Part shown: one piece after another, positions 15,365 through 24,655 of the stretch
Layout of the letters: each line of letters opens with the position of its first letter
Position numbering within the stretch: position 1 is the stretch's first letter
From: Pseudonocardia broussonetiae
GTDB taxonomy: Bacteria > Actinomycetota > Actinomycetes > Mycobacteriales > Pseudonocardiaceae
Direction of reading: 5' to 3'
DNA length: 64,000 bases
NCBI RefSeq assembly: GCF_013155125.1
Contig: NZ_CP053564.1
Coordinates: 3,913,501 to 3,977,500, forward strand
Translations under genes and position numbers: made by a program
Notes under the pieces: model-generated
The model's input: only the letters and a program-made list of their open reading frames with translations
Told to the model about the DNA's origin: nothing
Databases searched by the model: none

Positions 15365-16170
15365 AAGGCGTCCGTCGTCCGCACCGTCATGACGTGCATC
15401 CGGCGCTCGCCCGCGAACGCGTCGCGCCCGTGCAGGAAGCGGTAGTTGTCGAGCACGAGCACCTCCCCGGCCTCGAGCCGGAACCGCGCGGCGCACTCCT
15501 GGGCGGTGGCGAGCACGTCGGCGTACTCCTCGAGGTGGGCCAGGTGGGCGTCCCAGCGCGGCTCGCGGGGCACGGGCAGCGCGTAGTCGCTCGCCCCGAC
15601 CGCGCACCGCCCGCGCCGGGTGTGCTCCACGAGCCCGCGGACCAGCGGGGTGAGCGGGACGGAGTGCGGCCGCCCGGTCCAGCCGCCGAAGAAGTCGACG
15701 TCGCACGTGGTGAGGAAGGCGTGCAGCTCCGGGCGGGCCTCCCGCAGCGCCGCGACGAGCGCGTGGCCGTCGACGAGCACCGAGTCGCCCCCGCGCGGCG
15801 CGGGCCGGGTGCAGAGCATGAGCAGGTAGTCCTCGTCGGGGTCGCGCAGCCGGACCGCGCGGCCGTGGACGTCGACGGTCACGGTGGCGCCGTCGCTGTG
15901 CAGCGGCAGCACCGGCGCGTCGACGCCGTGCTGGGCGCGGATGCCGAACAGCTCGCGCAGCCGCCCGCCGAGCAGCTGCGCAGCCGCGGTGACCAGCACC
16001 TCCGGGTCGTCGCCGCGGTCGGCGAGGACCACCGCCCCGTCGCGCTCGAGCACGGCGCGCGCGTCGGCGTCACCGGCCCGGGCTGGCACCACCCCCAGCG
16101 GTGCCAGCAGCTCCTCCAGCTCGGGCCGCACGGTGCCGCGCCGGCGGCCCTGTCCGTCGGTGGTCGCCAC
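15361..16170 (-). CDS. TauD/TfdA-like Fe(II)/2-oxoglutarate dioxygenase
   Basis: This 269-residue protein starts at the GTG at 16170, which has AAGGGGGG five bases upstream; an ATG 10 codons earlier lacks such a site. The facial triad is visible as LPLHSDG (His91, Asp93) and the distal His in NYRFLHGRDAFAGERR, where the following Arg would bind 2-oxoglutarate. It hydroxylates or desaturates a small carboxylate or amino-acid-like substrate. It is the last gene of the ABC importer operon (37 bases past the permease gene). Its TAG stop and the TAG of the convergent lyase share the palindrome CTAG at 15361-15364. Confidence 0.85.
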   Translation of the reverse strand: MATTDGQGRRRGTVRPELEELLAPLGVVPARAGDADARAVLERDGAVVLADRGDDPEVLVTAAAQLLGGRLRELFGIRAQHGVDAPVLPLHSDGATVTVDVHGRAVRLRDPDEDYLLMLCTRPAPRGGDSVLVDGHALVAALREARPELHAFLTTCDVDFFGGWTGRPHSVPLTPLVRGLVEHTRRGRCAVGASDYALPVPREPRWDAHLAHLEEYADVLATAQECAARFRLEAGEVLVLDNYRFLHGRDAFAGERRMHVMTVRTTDAF

Positions 16171-16207
16171 GACGCCCCCCTTGTTGCCGGTTACCTGCAT
16201 GTGCACA

Positions 16208-17035
16208 TTAGGTGTGACTGCGGGTCGGGTGGAAGATGTCCGGTTCGCCCCACCGGCGCTCCAGGGCGCGCCCGGCCAGCGTGACCACGAGCGCGACGCC
16301 CACGATCGCCGCGGCGGGCGCGAGGACCAGACCGGGCCGCACGAACAGGTACGGGCGGGCCTCGTCGAGCATCGCGCCCCACTCCGGGGTCGGCGGCTGC
16401 GGCCCGAGCCCGAGGAACGACAGGCCCGCGATGGTGAGCAGGGTGGCGGCGAAGCGCAGGAACGCGTGCGCGGCGAGCGGGCGGACCGCGTTGGGCAGGA
16501 CGTGCCGGAACACGATCCGCGCGGGCCCGGCGCCCAGCGCCGTCGCGCCGCGAACGTAGTCGGTGCCCGCCTCCCGCACGGTGAGCCCCAGCGCGAGCCG
16601 CGCGAACGGCGTCCACCCCGTGGCGACGACGGCGACCAGCAGCGTCGTCGTGCCGGGGGAGAGCAGCGTGGTGAGCACCAGCGCCAGCACGATCGACGGC
16701 ACGGCCACCAGCACGTCGACGACGCGGTCCAGCGCCTGCGCCGCGAACCCGCCGCGGAAGCCCGCGAGCAGGCCGAGCGCGGTGCCGAGCGAGGCGCACA
16801 GCCCGACCGCGACGACGGTGGACCCGACCGACAGGCGGGTGCCCGCCGCGAGCCGGGCCAGGACGTCGCGGCCGAGGTGGTCGGTGCCCAGCGGGTGCGC
16901 CGGCGACGGCGGGGCGAACCGGTTCGCGAGGTCGTTGCCCACGGCGTCGAGCGGGAGCAGGGCCGCCACCAGCAGGACGGCCCCGAGCAGGATCGCCGCG
17001 AGCGCCGCCGGCGCCACCGCCGGTGCGCGCCTCAC
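16208..17035 (-). CDS. ABC importer permease, DppC/NikC type
   Basis: The 275-residue permease starts with a GTG overlapping the stop of the upstream permease gene (GTGA). The extracellular loop HPLGTDHLGRDVLARLAAGTR near residue 50 is the signature of the second (C-type) permease of oligopeptide/nickel importers. The EAA coupling loop is TDYVRGATALGAGPARIVFRHVLPN in the middle. Five to six spans are predicted. It pairs with the B-type permease and the binding protein of the same operon. No ATPase gene lies in the operon; it must be supplied from elsewhere or follow outside this cluster. Confidence 0.9.
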   Translation of the reverse strand: MRRAPAVAPAALAAILLGAVLLVAALLPLDAVGNDLANRFAPPSPAHPLGTDHLGRDVLARLAAGTRLSVGSTVVAVGLCASLGTALGLLAGFRGGFAAQALDRVVDVLVAVPSIVLALVLTTLLSPGTTTLLVAVVATGWTPFARLALGLTVREAGTDYVRGATALGAGPARIVFRHVLPNAVRPLAAHAFLRFAATLLTIAGLSFLGLGPQPPTPEWGAMLDEARPYLFVRPGLVLAPAAAIVGVALVVTLAGRALERRWGEPDIFHPTRSHT

Positions 17036-17973
17036 CGCGCGGCCCGCCGCGCGAGCGGGTCGACCGCGAGCTGCACCAGCTCCGTGCCGACGGTCGTGAG
17101 GACGGCGATCATCACGAGGACGAGCAGCCCGCCCTGCACCACCGGCAGGTCCTGGGCGAGCACGGCGTCGTAGAGCAGCCGCCCCAGCCCGGGGACGGCG
17201 AACACCACCTCCACGACGACCGACCCCCCGAGCAGTCCGGCGAAGAACACGCCCGACAGCGCCGTCACCGACGTCAGCGACCGGCGCCCGGCGTGCACCC
17301 AGAGCACCCGCCGCTCCGACAGGCCCTTCGCCCGTGCCGCGGCGATGTGCAGCGCGCCCAGCACGTCGGCGGTCTCGGCCCGGGTGAGCTGCGCGGCCAG
17401 CGCCGCGGGGAACAGCGCCAGCGTGACGACCGGCAGGACCGCGGCGCCCGGGCCGTCCCAGCCGGCGGCCGGCAGCAGGGGCAGCGCGACGGCGAACACC
17501 AGCACCAGCAGCGGGGCGAGGATGAACTCGGGGACGGCCGCGCCGAGCACCGACAGACCGGTGACGGCGCGGTCGACGGGCCCGCCGGGCCGCCGCGCCG
17601 CCGCGACGCCCGCGGGGACGCCGACCAGCCCGGCCAGCAGCAGGGCGCCCGCCGTGAGCAGCGCCGACACGCCCAGCGCCGCTCCGAGCTGCGGCACCAC
17701 GGCGGTGCGGGTGGAGAACGACAGGCCGAGGTCGCCGCGCAGCGCGCCGCCGAGCCAGAGCAGGTACTGCTGCCACAGCGGGCCGTCGAGGCCCAGCTCG
17801 CGGGTGACCCGCTCGGCCGCGGCCGGGTCGGGCACCGAGTCGGCGAGGCGCGAGCGCAGCACCGTGCGGGTGGTGTCCAGGCCCGACGCGCGGGGCAGCA
17901 GGAACACCAGCGCCGAGACGCCCAGCAGGACCGCGGGCAGCGGGAGCAGGCGGCGGCCGAGGGTGCCCGTCAC
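17032..17973 (-). CDS. ABC importer permease, DppB/NikB type
   Basis: The 313-residue inner-membrane permease starts at the GTG at 17973. It shows the B-type N-terminus (LLPLPAVLLGVSALVFLLPRASG), the LGLDGPLWQQYLLWLGGALRGDLG stretch in pieces, and the coupling region AAARAKGLSERRVLWVHAGRRSL. It ends with FAVPGLGRLLYDAVLAQDLPVVQG. These belong to peptide/nickel importers. It follows the binding-protein gene by one base and overlaps the next permease by four, so the three are one operon. Confidence 0.9.
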   Translation of the reverse strand: MTGTLGRRLLPLPAVLLGVSALVFLLPRASGLDTTRTVLRSRLADSVPDPAAAERVTRELGLDGPLWQQYLLWLGGALRGDLGLSFSTRTAVVPQLGAALGVSALLTAGALLLAGLVGVPAGVAAARRPGGPVDRAVTGLSVLGAAVPEFILAPLLVLVFAVALPLLPAAGWDGPGAAVLPVVTLALFPAALAAQLTRAETADVLGALHIAAARAKGLSERRVLWVHAGRRSLTSVTALSGVFFAGLLGGSVVVEVVFAVPGLGRLLYDAVLAQDLPVVQGGLLVLVMIAVLTTVGTELVQLAVDPLARRAAR

Positions 17974-17974
17974 G

Positions 17975-19510
17975 TCAGCCCGTTCGGGCCAGCTCCGCGG
18001 TGACCAGCACCCGGTTGGCCGGGTCGGGGACGAAGCCCGTGACGCCGCGGGTCGCGGAGCTGTCGACGGTGTGCACCAGCGGCACCCCGACCGCCTCGGC
18101 CTCGAGCAGCTGCGCCGCCCGCGCGAACACGTCCTGGCGGGCCGCGGCGTCGGGCACGTCGACCAGGCCGGCCACCAGCGCGTCGAGGGCGGGGGAGCAG
18201 GACCGGTTGAGGTTGTAGGTGCCCGCGCAGCCGTAGTCGCTGGTCAGCACGCCCGCCGCGTCGGGCAGGTCGGTGAGCAGGTTGCGCGAGAGCAGCATCA
18301 TGTCGTAGCGGCCGGCGAGCACCTCGGGCTCCTGGGCCGCGTACTCGCCGAGCCGGATGTCGGCGGTGATCCCCGCACCGGCCAGCATCGCCTGCACCGC
18401 CGTGGCCAGCGTCGGGAGCTCGGGGCGGTTGGGGTAGGTCCACAGCCGCACCGTCAGCGGGTTGCCCGGCCCGTGGCCGGCCTCGGCCAGGAGAGCGGCG
18501 GCCGCGGCCGGGTCGGCGGCCGGCGCCGGGCCGGGGGCGCCCCACGGCACGGCCGGCCCGAAGACCTCCGACGCGGGCAGCGCCGACCCGGCGAGCGCCT
18601 GCTCGGCGAGCGCGGTGCGGTCGACGGCGAGCGCGACGGCCCGCCGCACCCGCACGTCGTCGAAGGGCGGGGCGGACTGGTTGAGGTACAGGCTCGCGGT
18701 GCGCGGCGTCGGGACGGTCTGCACCTGCACGTCCGGGCTCGCCCGCAGCTCCAGGACGGCGGGCTCGGGGAGCCCGACCACGACGTCGACGTCACCGGCG
18801 CGGAAGGCCAGCGCGCGGGCCGTCGGGTCCGGGAGGAAGCGCGCGGAGACCGCGGAGACCTGCGCGCGCTCGCCCCAGTACCCGTCGAAGCGCGTCAGCT
18901 CGATGCCCTGCGCGGCGTCCGCCCCGGTGATCTGCAGCAGGCCGGTGCCCGTGCCGACGACCGACGGCGGGCCGTCGCCGGTGTAGGCCGACGGCGCGAG
19001 GACCGCGGTGCCCGGGGCGGACAGGCGCAGCGGCAGGATCGGGTCGGGGTCCGCGGTGCGCACCAGCACGGCGTCGCCGTCGGCCTCGGCCGTGAGGCCC
19101 GTGCCCGCGATCGCCCGGGGCGGGGCCGCGCCGCCCGCGACGTGGGTCAGCGCGCCCACCACCGCGTCGGCGGTGAGCGGAGACCCGTCGTGGAAGACCA
19201 CCCCGGGGCGCAGCGCGAAGCGCCACGTCGTGGGGTCGGTCTGCGTCCACCCCGTCGCGAGGCCCGGCTGCGGGCGGCGCTCGGCGTCGACGGACACCAG
19301 CGTCTCGACGGCACCGAGCTGGGTCAGCAGGAACGCGTCGTCGGTGTCGATCGCCAGGCCCGAGCGCGGTGCGAACTGCAGGGCGATCGTGACCGCGCCG
19401 TCGGGCACGACCGCGCCGGTGGACGGGGCCGCGCCGGTGCCGCACGCCGTCAGCAGGCAGGCCAGGAGGGCCAGTGCGCAGGCCCGGGTCCGGGTCGGTG
19501 CAGGGTGCAC
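17975..19510 (-). CDS. ABC importer substrate-binding lipoprotein, SBP_bac_5 family
   Basis: The product has 511 residues from the GTG at 19510; the signal peptide RACALALLACLLTAC ends in a lipobox cysteine, so the protein is anchored outside the membrane. The mature chain has the solute-binding-family-5 features: VETLVSVDAERRPQPGLATGW, TWRFALRPGVVFHDGSPLTADAVV and a C-terminal lobe with GRYDMMLLSR and NLNRSCSPALDALV. Family members bind oligopeptides, nickel, heme, or metal-metallophore complexes. The divergent MdtH/CntE-like exporter and the missing ATPase make a metallophore role possible but unproven. The 158-base divergent gap holds both promoters. Confidence 0.9.
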   Translation of the reverse strand: MHPAPTRTRACALALLACLLTACGTGAAPSTGAVVPDGAVTIALQFAPRSGLAIDTDDAFLLTQLGAVETLVSVDAERRPQPGLATGWTQTDPTTWRFALRPGVVFHDGSPLTADAVVGALTHVAGGAAPPRAIAGTGLTAEADGDAVLVRTADPDPILPLRLSAPGTAVLAPSAYTGDGPPSVVGTGTGLLQITGADAAQGIELTRFDGYWGERAQVSAVSARFLPDPTARALAFRAGDVDVVVGLPEPAVLELRASPDVQVQTVPTPRTASLYLNQSAPPFDDVRVRRAVALAVDRTALAEQALAGSALPASEVFGPAVPWGAPGPAPAADPAAAAALLAEAGHGPGNPLTVRLWTYPNRPELPTLATAVQAMLAGAGITADIRLGEYAAQEPEVLAGRYDMMLLSRNLLTDLPDAAGVLTSDYGCAGTYNLNRSCSPALDALVAGLVDVPDAAARQDVFARAAQLLEAEAVGVPLVHTVDSSATRGVTGFVPDPANRVLVTAELARTG

Positions 19511-19636
19511 GTCGGGTGTCCGCCTCTCACGGGTGCGGCCGTCGGTGCGGCAGCGCTCGCCGGATTCTGTGATCACCGCCGAGCGCGTGTCAACGCTTGT
19601 GACGCACTTCCTGCACCAGCAAGCCCGATGCTGTCG

Positions 19637-19646
19637 CATGCGCATG
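19637..19646 (+). promoter_or_regulatory. Palindrome CATGCGCATG in divergent promoter region
   Basis: This perfect 10-base palindrome lies 23 bases upstream of the MFS exporter start, in the only gap between the importer operon and the exporter. Its core ATGCGCAT is also found before the CDF metal-exporter gene. It may be a shared operator, on thin evidence. Confidence 0.3.
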
Positions 19647-19668
19647 TAACTGCTAGAAGTTGGCGACT

Positions 19669-20919
19669 ATGACCGGTGATCCTGTGCGGATGGACCCCCG
19701 ACGACGTCCCGCGCGGACCGCGTTCGGGGCGCTGCCCGGCGTCGTGCGGCTGCTCGTGGGCACGCAGCTGGCGTTCAACGTCGGCTTCTTCATGGTGGTC
19801 CCCTACCTCGCCGTGCACCTCGCGACCGACCTCGCGCTCGCCGGCGGGCTCGTCGGCCTGGTGCTCGGCCTGCGGACGTTCAGCCAGCAGGGGCTCTTCG
19901 TGATCGGCGGCACCCTCGCCGACAGGTGGGGCGCGAAGCCGGTGGTCCTGGCCGGGTGCGCGCTGCGGGTGGCCGGGTTCCTGCTCCTGGGCGCGGCCGG
20001 GTCGCTCGCCGGGGTGCTGGCCGGGGCGCTGCTCACCGGCTTCGCCGCGGCGCTGTTCTCCCCGGCCGTCGAGTCCGCGCTGGCGCGGGAGGCGGGGGAG
20101 CTGCCGCCCGGCGGGCCGACGCGCGCCGACGTGTTCGCGATGTTCGCCGTCAGCGGTCAGGTCGGCACCGTCGTCGGGCCGCCGGCCGGGGCCGCGCTGC
20201 TGCTCGTCGACTTCGGGCTGGCCTGCACCGTCGCCGCGGCCGCGTTCGTCCTGATCGGGCTGGCCCACCTGAGGTGGCTGCCCCGCCGTGCCGCCGCCCA
20301 CGCCGACGAGCCGGTGCTGGTCGGCTGGGGCGAGGTGCTGCGCAACCGGCGGTTCCTGGTGTTCGCGGCCGGCTACTCCGGCTACCTGCTCTGCTACAAC
20401 CAGCTCTACCTGGCGCTGCCGGTGGAGCTCGAGCGCGGCACCGGCGGGCAGGCCGCGCTGGGGTGGCTGTTCGCGCTGGCCGCGGTGCTGGTGATCGCCG
20501 GGCAGGTGCCGATCACCCGGTGGGCGCGGCGGCGGCCCGTCGAGCAGCCGCTCGTGCTCGGGTTCGGGCTGATGGCGGCGGCGTTCCTGGTGGTCGCGCT
20601 GGCCCTGCCGGCCGCACCCGCCGGGGTGTGGCCCGCGGTCGGGTTCGTCGTCCTGCTCACCGCGGGGCAGATGCTGGCCGGGCCCGTCGCCCAGGCGCTG
20701 GTGCCCGTCCTGGCGGCCGAGCGCCGGCTCGGGGCCTACTTCGGCGTGCTCGCCTCCGCGGGCGGGCTCGCCGTGCTCGTCGGCAGCACCGCGGTCGGGG
20801 CGCTGCTCGACGTCGCGGTCGCGCCGCCGGTCGTCGCGTGGCTGGTGCTGGCCGCCGTGCCCCTCGTCAGCGCGGCCGTGATCGGTGCGCTCGCCCGGCG
20901 GGGGGCGCTGCGCGGCTGA
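19669..20919 (+). CDS. MFS exporter, MdtH/CntE-like
   Basis: The 416-residue protein has about twelve membrane spans. The start QLAFNVGFFMVVPYLAVHL and the loop LGLRTFSQQGLFVIGGTLADRWGAKP closely follow the MdtH pattern (LGxRxFxQQGLxxxGGxxADRxGAKP), shared with the staphylopine exporter CntE. ATG 19669 is taken as the start. It is divergent from a family-5 ABC importer operon. A matching importer/exporter pair is the arrangement used for opine-type metallophores, but no synthesis genes (CntK/L/M-like) are next to it. It could equally be a drug exporter. Confidence 0.85.
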   Translation: MTGDPVRMDPRRRPARTAFGALPGVVRLLVGTQLAFNVGFFMVVPYLAVHLATDLALAGGLVGLVLGLRTFSQQGLFVIGGTLADRWGAKPVVLAGCALRVAGFLLLGAAGSLAGVLAGALLTGFAAALFSPAVESALAREAGELPPGGPTRADVFAMFAVSGQVGTVVGPPAGAALLLVDFGLACTVAAAAFVLIGLAHLRWLPRRAAAHADEPVLVGWGEVLRNRRFLVFAAGYSGYLLCYNQLYLALPVELERGTGGQAALGWLFALAAVLVIAGQVPITRWARRRPVEQPLVLGFGLMAAAFLVVALALPAAPAGVWPAVGFVVLLTAGQMLAGPVAQALVPVLAAERRLGAYFGVLASAGGLAVLVGSTAVGALLDVAVAPPVVAWLVLAAVPLVSAAVIGALARRGALRG

Positions 20920-20992
20920 TCCGGGTGTGACCACCACGCGCTTGTCAGTCCGGGTCGTCGCCACCAGACTCGGCGCCGACGAGGGGTGGACG

Positions 20993-23758
20993 ATGCTGCT
21001 GGGGCGGGAGGCGGAGTCGGCCCGCATCGAGGCGTTCGTGGCGACCGTCGCGGACGGGGCCGGCGACGTGCTGCGCCTGCTCGGGGAGCCCGGCGTCGGC
21101 AAGACCGTGCTGCTCGACCACGCCGCGGAGGTCGCCGCGGACCGCGGGGTCCGGGTCGTCCGGCTGGCCGGGGTGCGGTCGGAGGCCGGACTGCCGTTCG
21201 CCGCGGTGCAGCGGCTGCTCCACGCGCTGCGGGTGCCGGTCGCGTCGCTCCCGCCGCTGCAGCGCCAGGCCCTCGGCGTCGCCTTCGGGGAGATCGAGGG
21301 CCCGCCGCCGGACCGCTTCCGCATCGGCGCCGCCCTGCGCGCCGCGCTGGTGGTCGCCGCGGCCGAGGCGCCCGTGCTCGGCCTCGTCGACGACCTGCAG
21401 TGGCTCGACCCCGACTCCCGCGACATCCTCGGCTTCGCCGCCCGGCGGCTGGAGGAGAGCGGGCTCGGCCTGCTCCTGGCCGAACGGGCCGGGGACGACG
21501 GCGGCCCCGGCCCCTTCGACGGGCTCGCGGTCCTCCCGGTGCCGGGCCTGCCCCGCGACGCGGCCGTCGCGCTCGTGGAACGGGTGCTGGGCCGGGCCCT
21601 GGACCCGCCGATCGCCGACCGGATCGTCGTCGCGACCGGGGGCAACGCGCTCGCCCTCGTCGAGCTGGCGCCGTCCCTGTCGGGCCACCAGCTGGTCGGC
21701 GGCACGCTGCTGCCCGAGCAGCTCTCGATCGGGCCGACGCTGGAGCGGCACTACCTGGAACGGATCCGCGCGCTGCCCCCGACCACGCGGACCTGGCTGC
21801 TGGTGGCCGCGGCCGCGGGCAACGGCGACCCGGGCCTGGTCAGCGGCGCCGCCGCGGTGCTGGGCGTCGGCGTCGACGCGGCCGGCCCCGCCGAGGACGA
21901 GCGGCTGATCCGGGTCGGGGCGCGCATCGAGTTCCGGCACCCGCTGGTCGCGGCCGCCGTCTACGCCGGTGCGGGCGCCACCGACCGCAGGCGCAGCCAC
22001 CGCGCGGTGGCGGACGCGCTCGGGGCGGGCACGATCGGGCACGCGTGGCACCTCGGCGCGGCGACGGTCGGCGTCGACGAGCAGGTCGCCGCCACGCTGG
22101 AGGCGGCCGGGCAGCGGGCCGCCGGGCAGGGCGGGCAGGCCGCCCGGGCCCGGTTGCTGCAGCGGTCCGCGGAGCTGACGCCGGACGGGCCCCGGCGCAC
22201 GGAGCGCTGGATCGACGCGGCGGAGGCGTTCACGACCGCCGGCTACCCCGCCCGGGCGGGCGAGGTCCTCGGGGCGCTGCCGGTCGACCTGCTCGGCGGG
22301 GCGACCCGCGGCCGGGCCCTGCTCGCCCGCGCGGCGGTGTGGCTGGTCTCCGGCGCCGCCGACCTCGTGCGGGCCTCGCCGGCGGTGTGCCTGGAGGCCG
22401 CCGACGCCTTCGCCGGGGTCGACGCCGACCAGGAGACCACCGCGCTGCTGCGTGCCGTGGAGCTGCTCGGGGTCGTCGAGCGCGGTGCCGTGGGCACCGA
22501 CTTCGAGGCCGTCGCCCGCCGGATCCTGCGCGCCCTGGACGGCCGCGACGGGCCGGACACCCTGCCGCAGCTGCTGGTCCGGGCTGTGGCGGCGCTCACC
22601 CTGTGGCCCTACGCCGAGGCCGCCCCCGTCCTGCGGCGCGCCACCGACGCCCTGCTCGGCGCGGGTCCGGCGGCGGCACAGCAGTACTCGTCCATCGGTG
22701 TGGCCGTCACGACCGCGGCGTTCGACGACGCGGCGCGCGACCTGCTGCTGCGCCGCGCCACGGCCGAGGCCCGCCGGACCGGCTCCCTGCAGGTCCTGCA
22801 CTCCATGCTGTGGGTGCACTCGCTCACCGCGGCGTCGCTGGGACGCCCCGACGTGGCCGGCGCGCTGCTGGAGGACTCCCGCGCGGTCGGCCGCACCATG
22901 GGGCTCTCGCCGGTGGTCGAGACGATCTACGGCAACACGACCTGCCGCGCCTGGCAGGGTGCCGCCGACCCCGCCGCACTCCGGGCCGAGATCGCCGCCG
23001 GGGGCGCGCTCGGGCGCGCCGTCGGCATGGTCGGCGTGGAGACGATGGCCCGGAACGCGCAGGTCGTGCTCGACCTCGCCGACGGCCGCCCCGCCGAGGC
23101 CCACGGGCCCGCGTCGGCCATCCGCGCCGAGAGGGCCCTGCAGGTGGCGATGGTCGTCCTGCCGGACCTGGTCGAGGCGGCCGCGGCCGCCGGGCACGAC
23201 GACGAGGCCGCCGACGCCGCCGCCGAGCTCGCCGCGATCGCCGCGGCGAGCCGGACCGACCTGGCCCGCGGCTTCGCGGCGCGCGCCCGGGCCCTGGTGG
23301 ACGCCCGGCGTCCCGGCGCCGACCCGGCCGCCGTCGAGGAGGCGTACCGCGAGTCCGCGGAGCACCTGGCCCGCACCACCGCCACCGGCGAGCTCGCCCG
23401 CACCCGGCTCCTGCACGGGGAGTGGCTGCGCCGCGGCCGGCGCCGCGGAGAGGCCCGCGAGCACCTGCGCGCCGCCCTGGCCCTCTTCGAGGACATCGGC
23501 GCACGGCCCTTCGCCGACCGCGCCCGCCGCGAGCTCCGGGCGAGCGGCGGACAGCACGCGGGCGGCGGCCTCACCGCGCAGGAGGCCGCGGTGGCGGACC
23601 TGGCCGCGGCCGGGGCCACCAACCCCGAGATCGCGGCCCGGCTGTCGCTGTCGCGGCACACCGTCGACTACCACCTGCGCAAGGTGTTCCAGAAGCTCGG
23701 CGTGACCGACCGGCGCGCGCTGGGCGCGGTGCTGCGGAGGACTACGCACACCACGTGA
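20993..23758 (+). CDS. LAL-type LuxR-family ATP-binding transcriptional activator
   Basis: This 921-residue regulator starts at ATG 20993 behind GAGGGG. The N-terminal AAA/STAND ATPase has Walker A GEPGVGKT (about residues 31-38) and Walker B VLGLVDDLQWLD (about 130). A long alpha-helical, TPR-like middle part follows. The C-terminal LuxR HTH (LTAQEAAVADLAAAGATNPE, then IAARLSLSRHTVDYHLRKVF) occupies the last 65 residues. Such LAL proteins bind inducers through the middle part and switch on catabolic or antibiotic genes. The two coupled alpha/beta hydrolases 54 bases downstream are the nearest candidate targets. Confidence 0.93.
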   Translation: MLLGREAESARIEAFVATVADGAGDVLRLLGEPGVGKTVLLDHAAEVAADRGVRVVRLAGVRSEAGLPFAAVQRLLHALRVPVASLPPLQRQALGVAFGEIEGPPPDRFRIGAALRAALVVAAAEAPVLGLVDDLQWLDPDSRDILGFAARRLEESGLGLLLAERAGDDGGPGPFDGLAVLPVPGLPRDAAVALVERVLGRALDPPIADRIVVATGGNALALVELAPSLSGHQLVGGTLLPEQLSIGPTLERHYLERIRALPPTTRTWLLVAAAAGNGDPGLVSGAAAVLGVGVDAAGPAEDERLIRVGARIEFRHPLVAAAVYAGAGATDRRRSHRAVADALGAGTIGHAWHLGAATVGVDEQVAATLEAAGQRAAGQGGQAARARLLQRSAELTPDGPRRTERWIDAAEAFTTAGYPARAGEVLGALPVDLLGGATRGRALLARAAVWLVSGAADLVRASPAVCLEAADAFAGVDADQETTALLRAVELLGVVERGAVGTDFEAVARRILRALDGRDGPDTLPQLLVRAVAALTLWPYAEAAPVLRRATDALLGAGPAAAQQYSSIGVAVTTAAFDDAARDLLLRRATAEARRTGSLQVLHSMLWVHSLTAASLGRPDVAGALLEDSRAVGRTMGLSPVVETIYGNTTCRAWQGAADPAALRAEIAAGGALGRAVGMVGVETMARNAQVVLDLADGRPAEAHGPASAIRAERALQVAMVVLPDLVEAAAAAGHDDEAADAAAELAAIAAASRTDLARGFAARARALVDARRPGADPAAVEEAYRESAEHLARTTATGELARTRLLHGEWLRRGRRRGEAREHLRAALALFEDIGARPFADRARRELRASGGQHAGGGLTAQEAAVADLAAAGATNPEIAARLSLSRHTVDYHLRKVFQKLGVTDRRALGAVLRRTTHTT

Positions 23759-23812
23759 TCCGCTCCGGCGGGTGGCCGGGCCAGGGTCGGGACACCGACC
23801 GAGGAGGCCGAG

Positions 23813-24655
23813 ATGCCCACCGTGACCACGCCCGACGGCGCGGAGATCTTCTACAAGGACTGGGGGGAGGGCCGGCCGGTCGTCCTCGCCCACGGCTGGC
23901 CGCTCCACTCCGACAGCTGGCAGGTGCAGCAGCTGTTCCTCGCCGCCAACGGGTTCCGCGCGATCGCGCACGACCGCCGCGGCCACGGCCGGTCGACGCA
24001 GACCTGGCACGGCAACGACATGGACACCTACGCCGACGACCTCGCTCACCTCCTCGACGCCCTCGACCTGCGCGACGTCGTCCTCGTGGGCTTCTCCACC
24101 GGCGGCGGCGAGGTCGTCCGCTACCTCGGGCGGCACGGCACCGACCGCGTCCGCGGGCTCGTGCTGGTCTCCGCCGTCCCGCCGTTCATGCTGCGGACCG
24201 ACGACAACCCCGGCGGGGTCCCGATCGAGGTGTTCGACGAGATCCGCCGCGGCAGCCTCGCCGACCGCAGCCAGACCTACCGCGACCTCGCCGACGGCCC
24301 GTTCTTCGGCGGCAACCGCCCCGGCCAGGAGCCCTCGCAGGGGATCCGCGACGCGTTCTGGCTGCAGGGGCTGCAGTCCGGGCACCGCAACGCGCTGGAG
24401 TGCATCGCCGCCTTCTCGGCGACGGACTTCCGGCCCGACCTCGACGCGATCAGCGCCGCCGGCGTGGCGACGCTGGTCATCCACGGCGACGACGACCAGG
24501 TCGTCCCGATCGACGTCGGCGGCCGCGCCTCGGCGGAGCGCATCGCCGGCGCGGCGCTGACCGTCTACCCCGGCGCCCCGCACGGCATCACCGACACCCA
24601 CGCCCGACGTCTGTCCACCGATCTTCTCTCCTTCTGCCTGGAGGTCCCCTCATGA
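23813..24655 (+). CDS. Alpha/beta hydrolase, non-heme chloroperoxidase/arylesterase type
   Basis: The 280-residue cytoplasmic enzyme has the oxyanion motif [11 protein letters not shown], the nucleophile elbow GFSTGGGE, the catalytic Asp in [11 protein letters not shown] and His in [15 protein letters not shown] with HDRRGHGRS is the mark of the cofactor-free haloperoxidase/aryl esterase group. Most are esterases, lactonases or perhydrolases in practice. An SD (GAGGAGGCCGAG region) precedes the ATG. Its stop overlaps the ATG of the next hydrolase (ATGA), so the pair is co-translated, probably under the LAL regulator upstream. Confidence 0.92.
   Translation: MPTVTTPDGAEIFYKDWGEGRPVVLAHGWPLHSDSWQVQQLFLAANGFRAIAHDRRGHGRSTQTWHGNDMDTYADDLAHLLDALDLRDVVLVGFSTGGGEVVRYLGRHGTDRVRGLVLVSAVPPFMLRTDDNPGGVPIEVFDEIRRGSLADRSQTYRDLADGPFFGGNRPGQEPSQGIRDAFWLQGLQSGHRNALECIAAFSATDFRPDLDAISAAGVATLVIHGDDDQVVPIDVGGRASAERIAGAALTVYPGAPHGITDTHARRLSTDLLSFCLEVPS

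Noticed and set aside
15361-20919. A confident call of an opine-metallophore gene cluster.
   Set aside because: Synthesis genes and the ABC ATPases are missing; kept only as a low-level finding.
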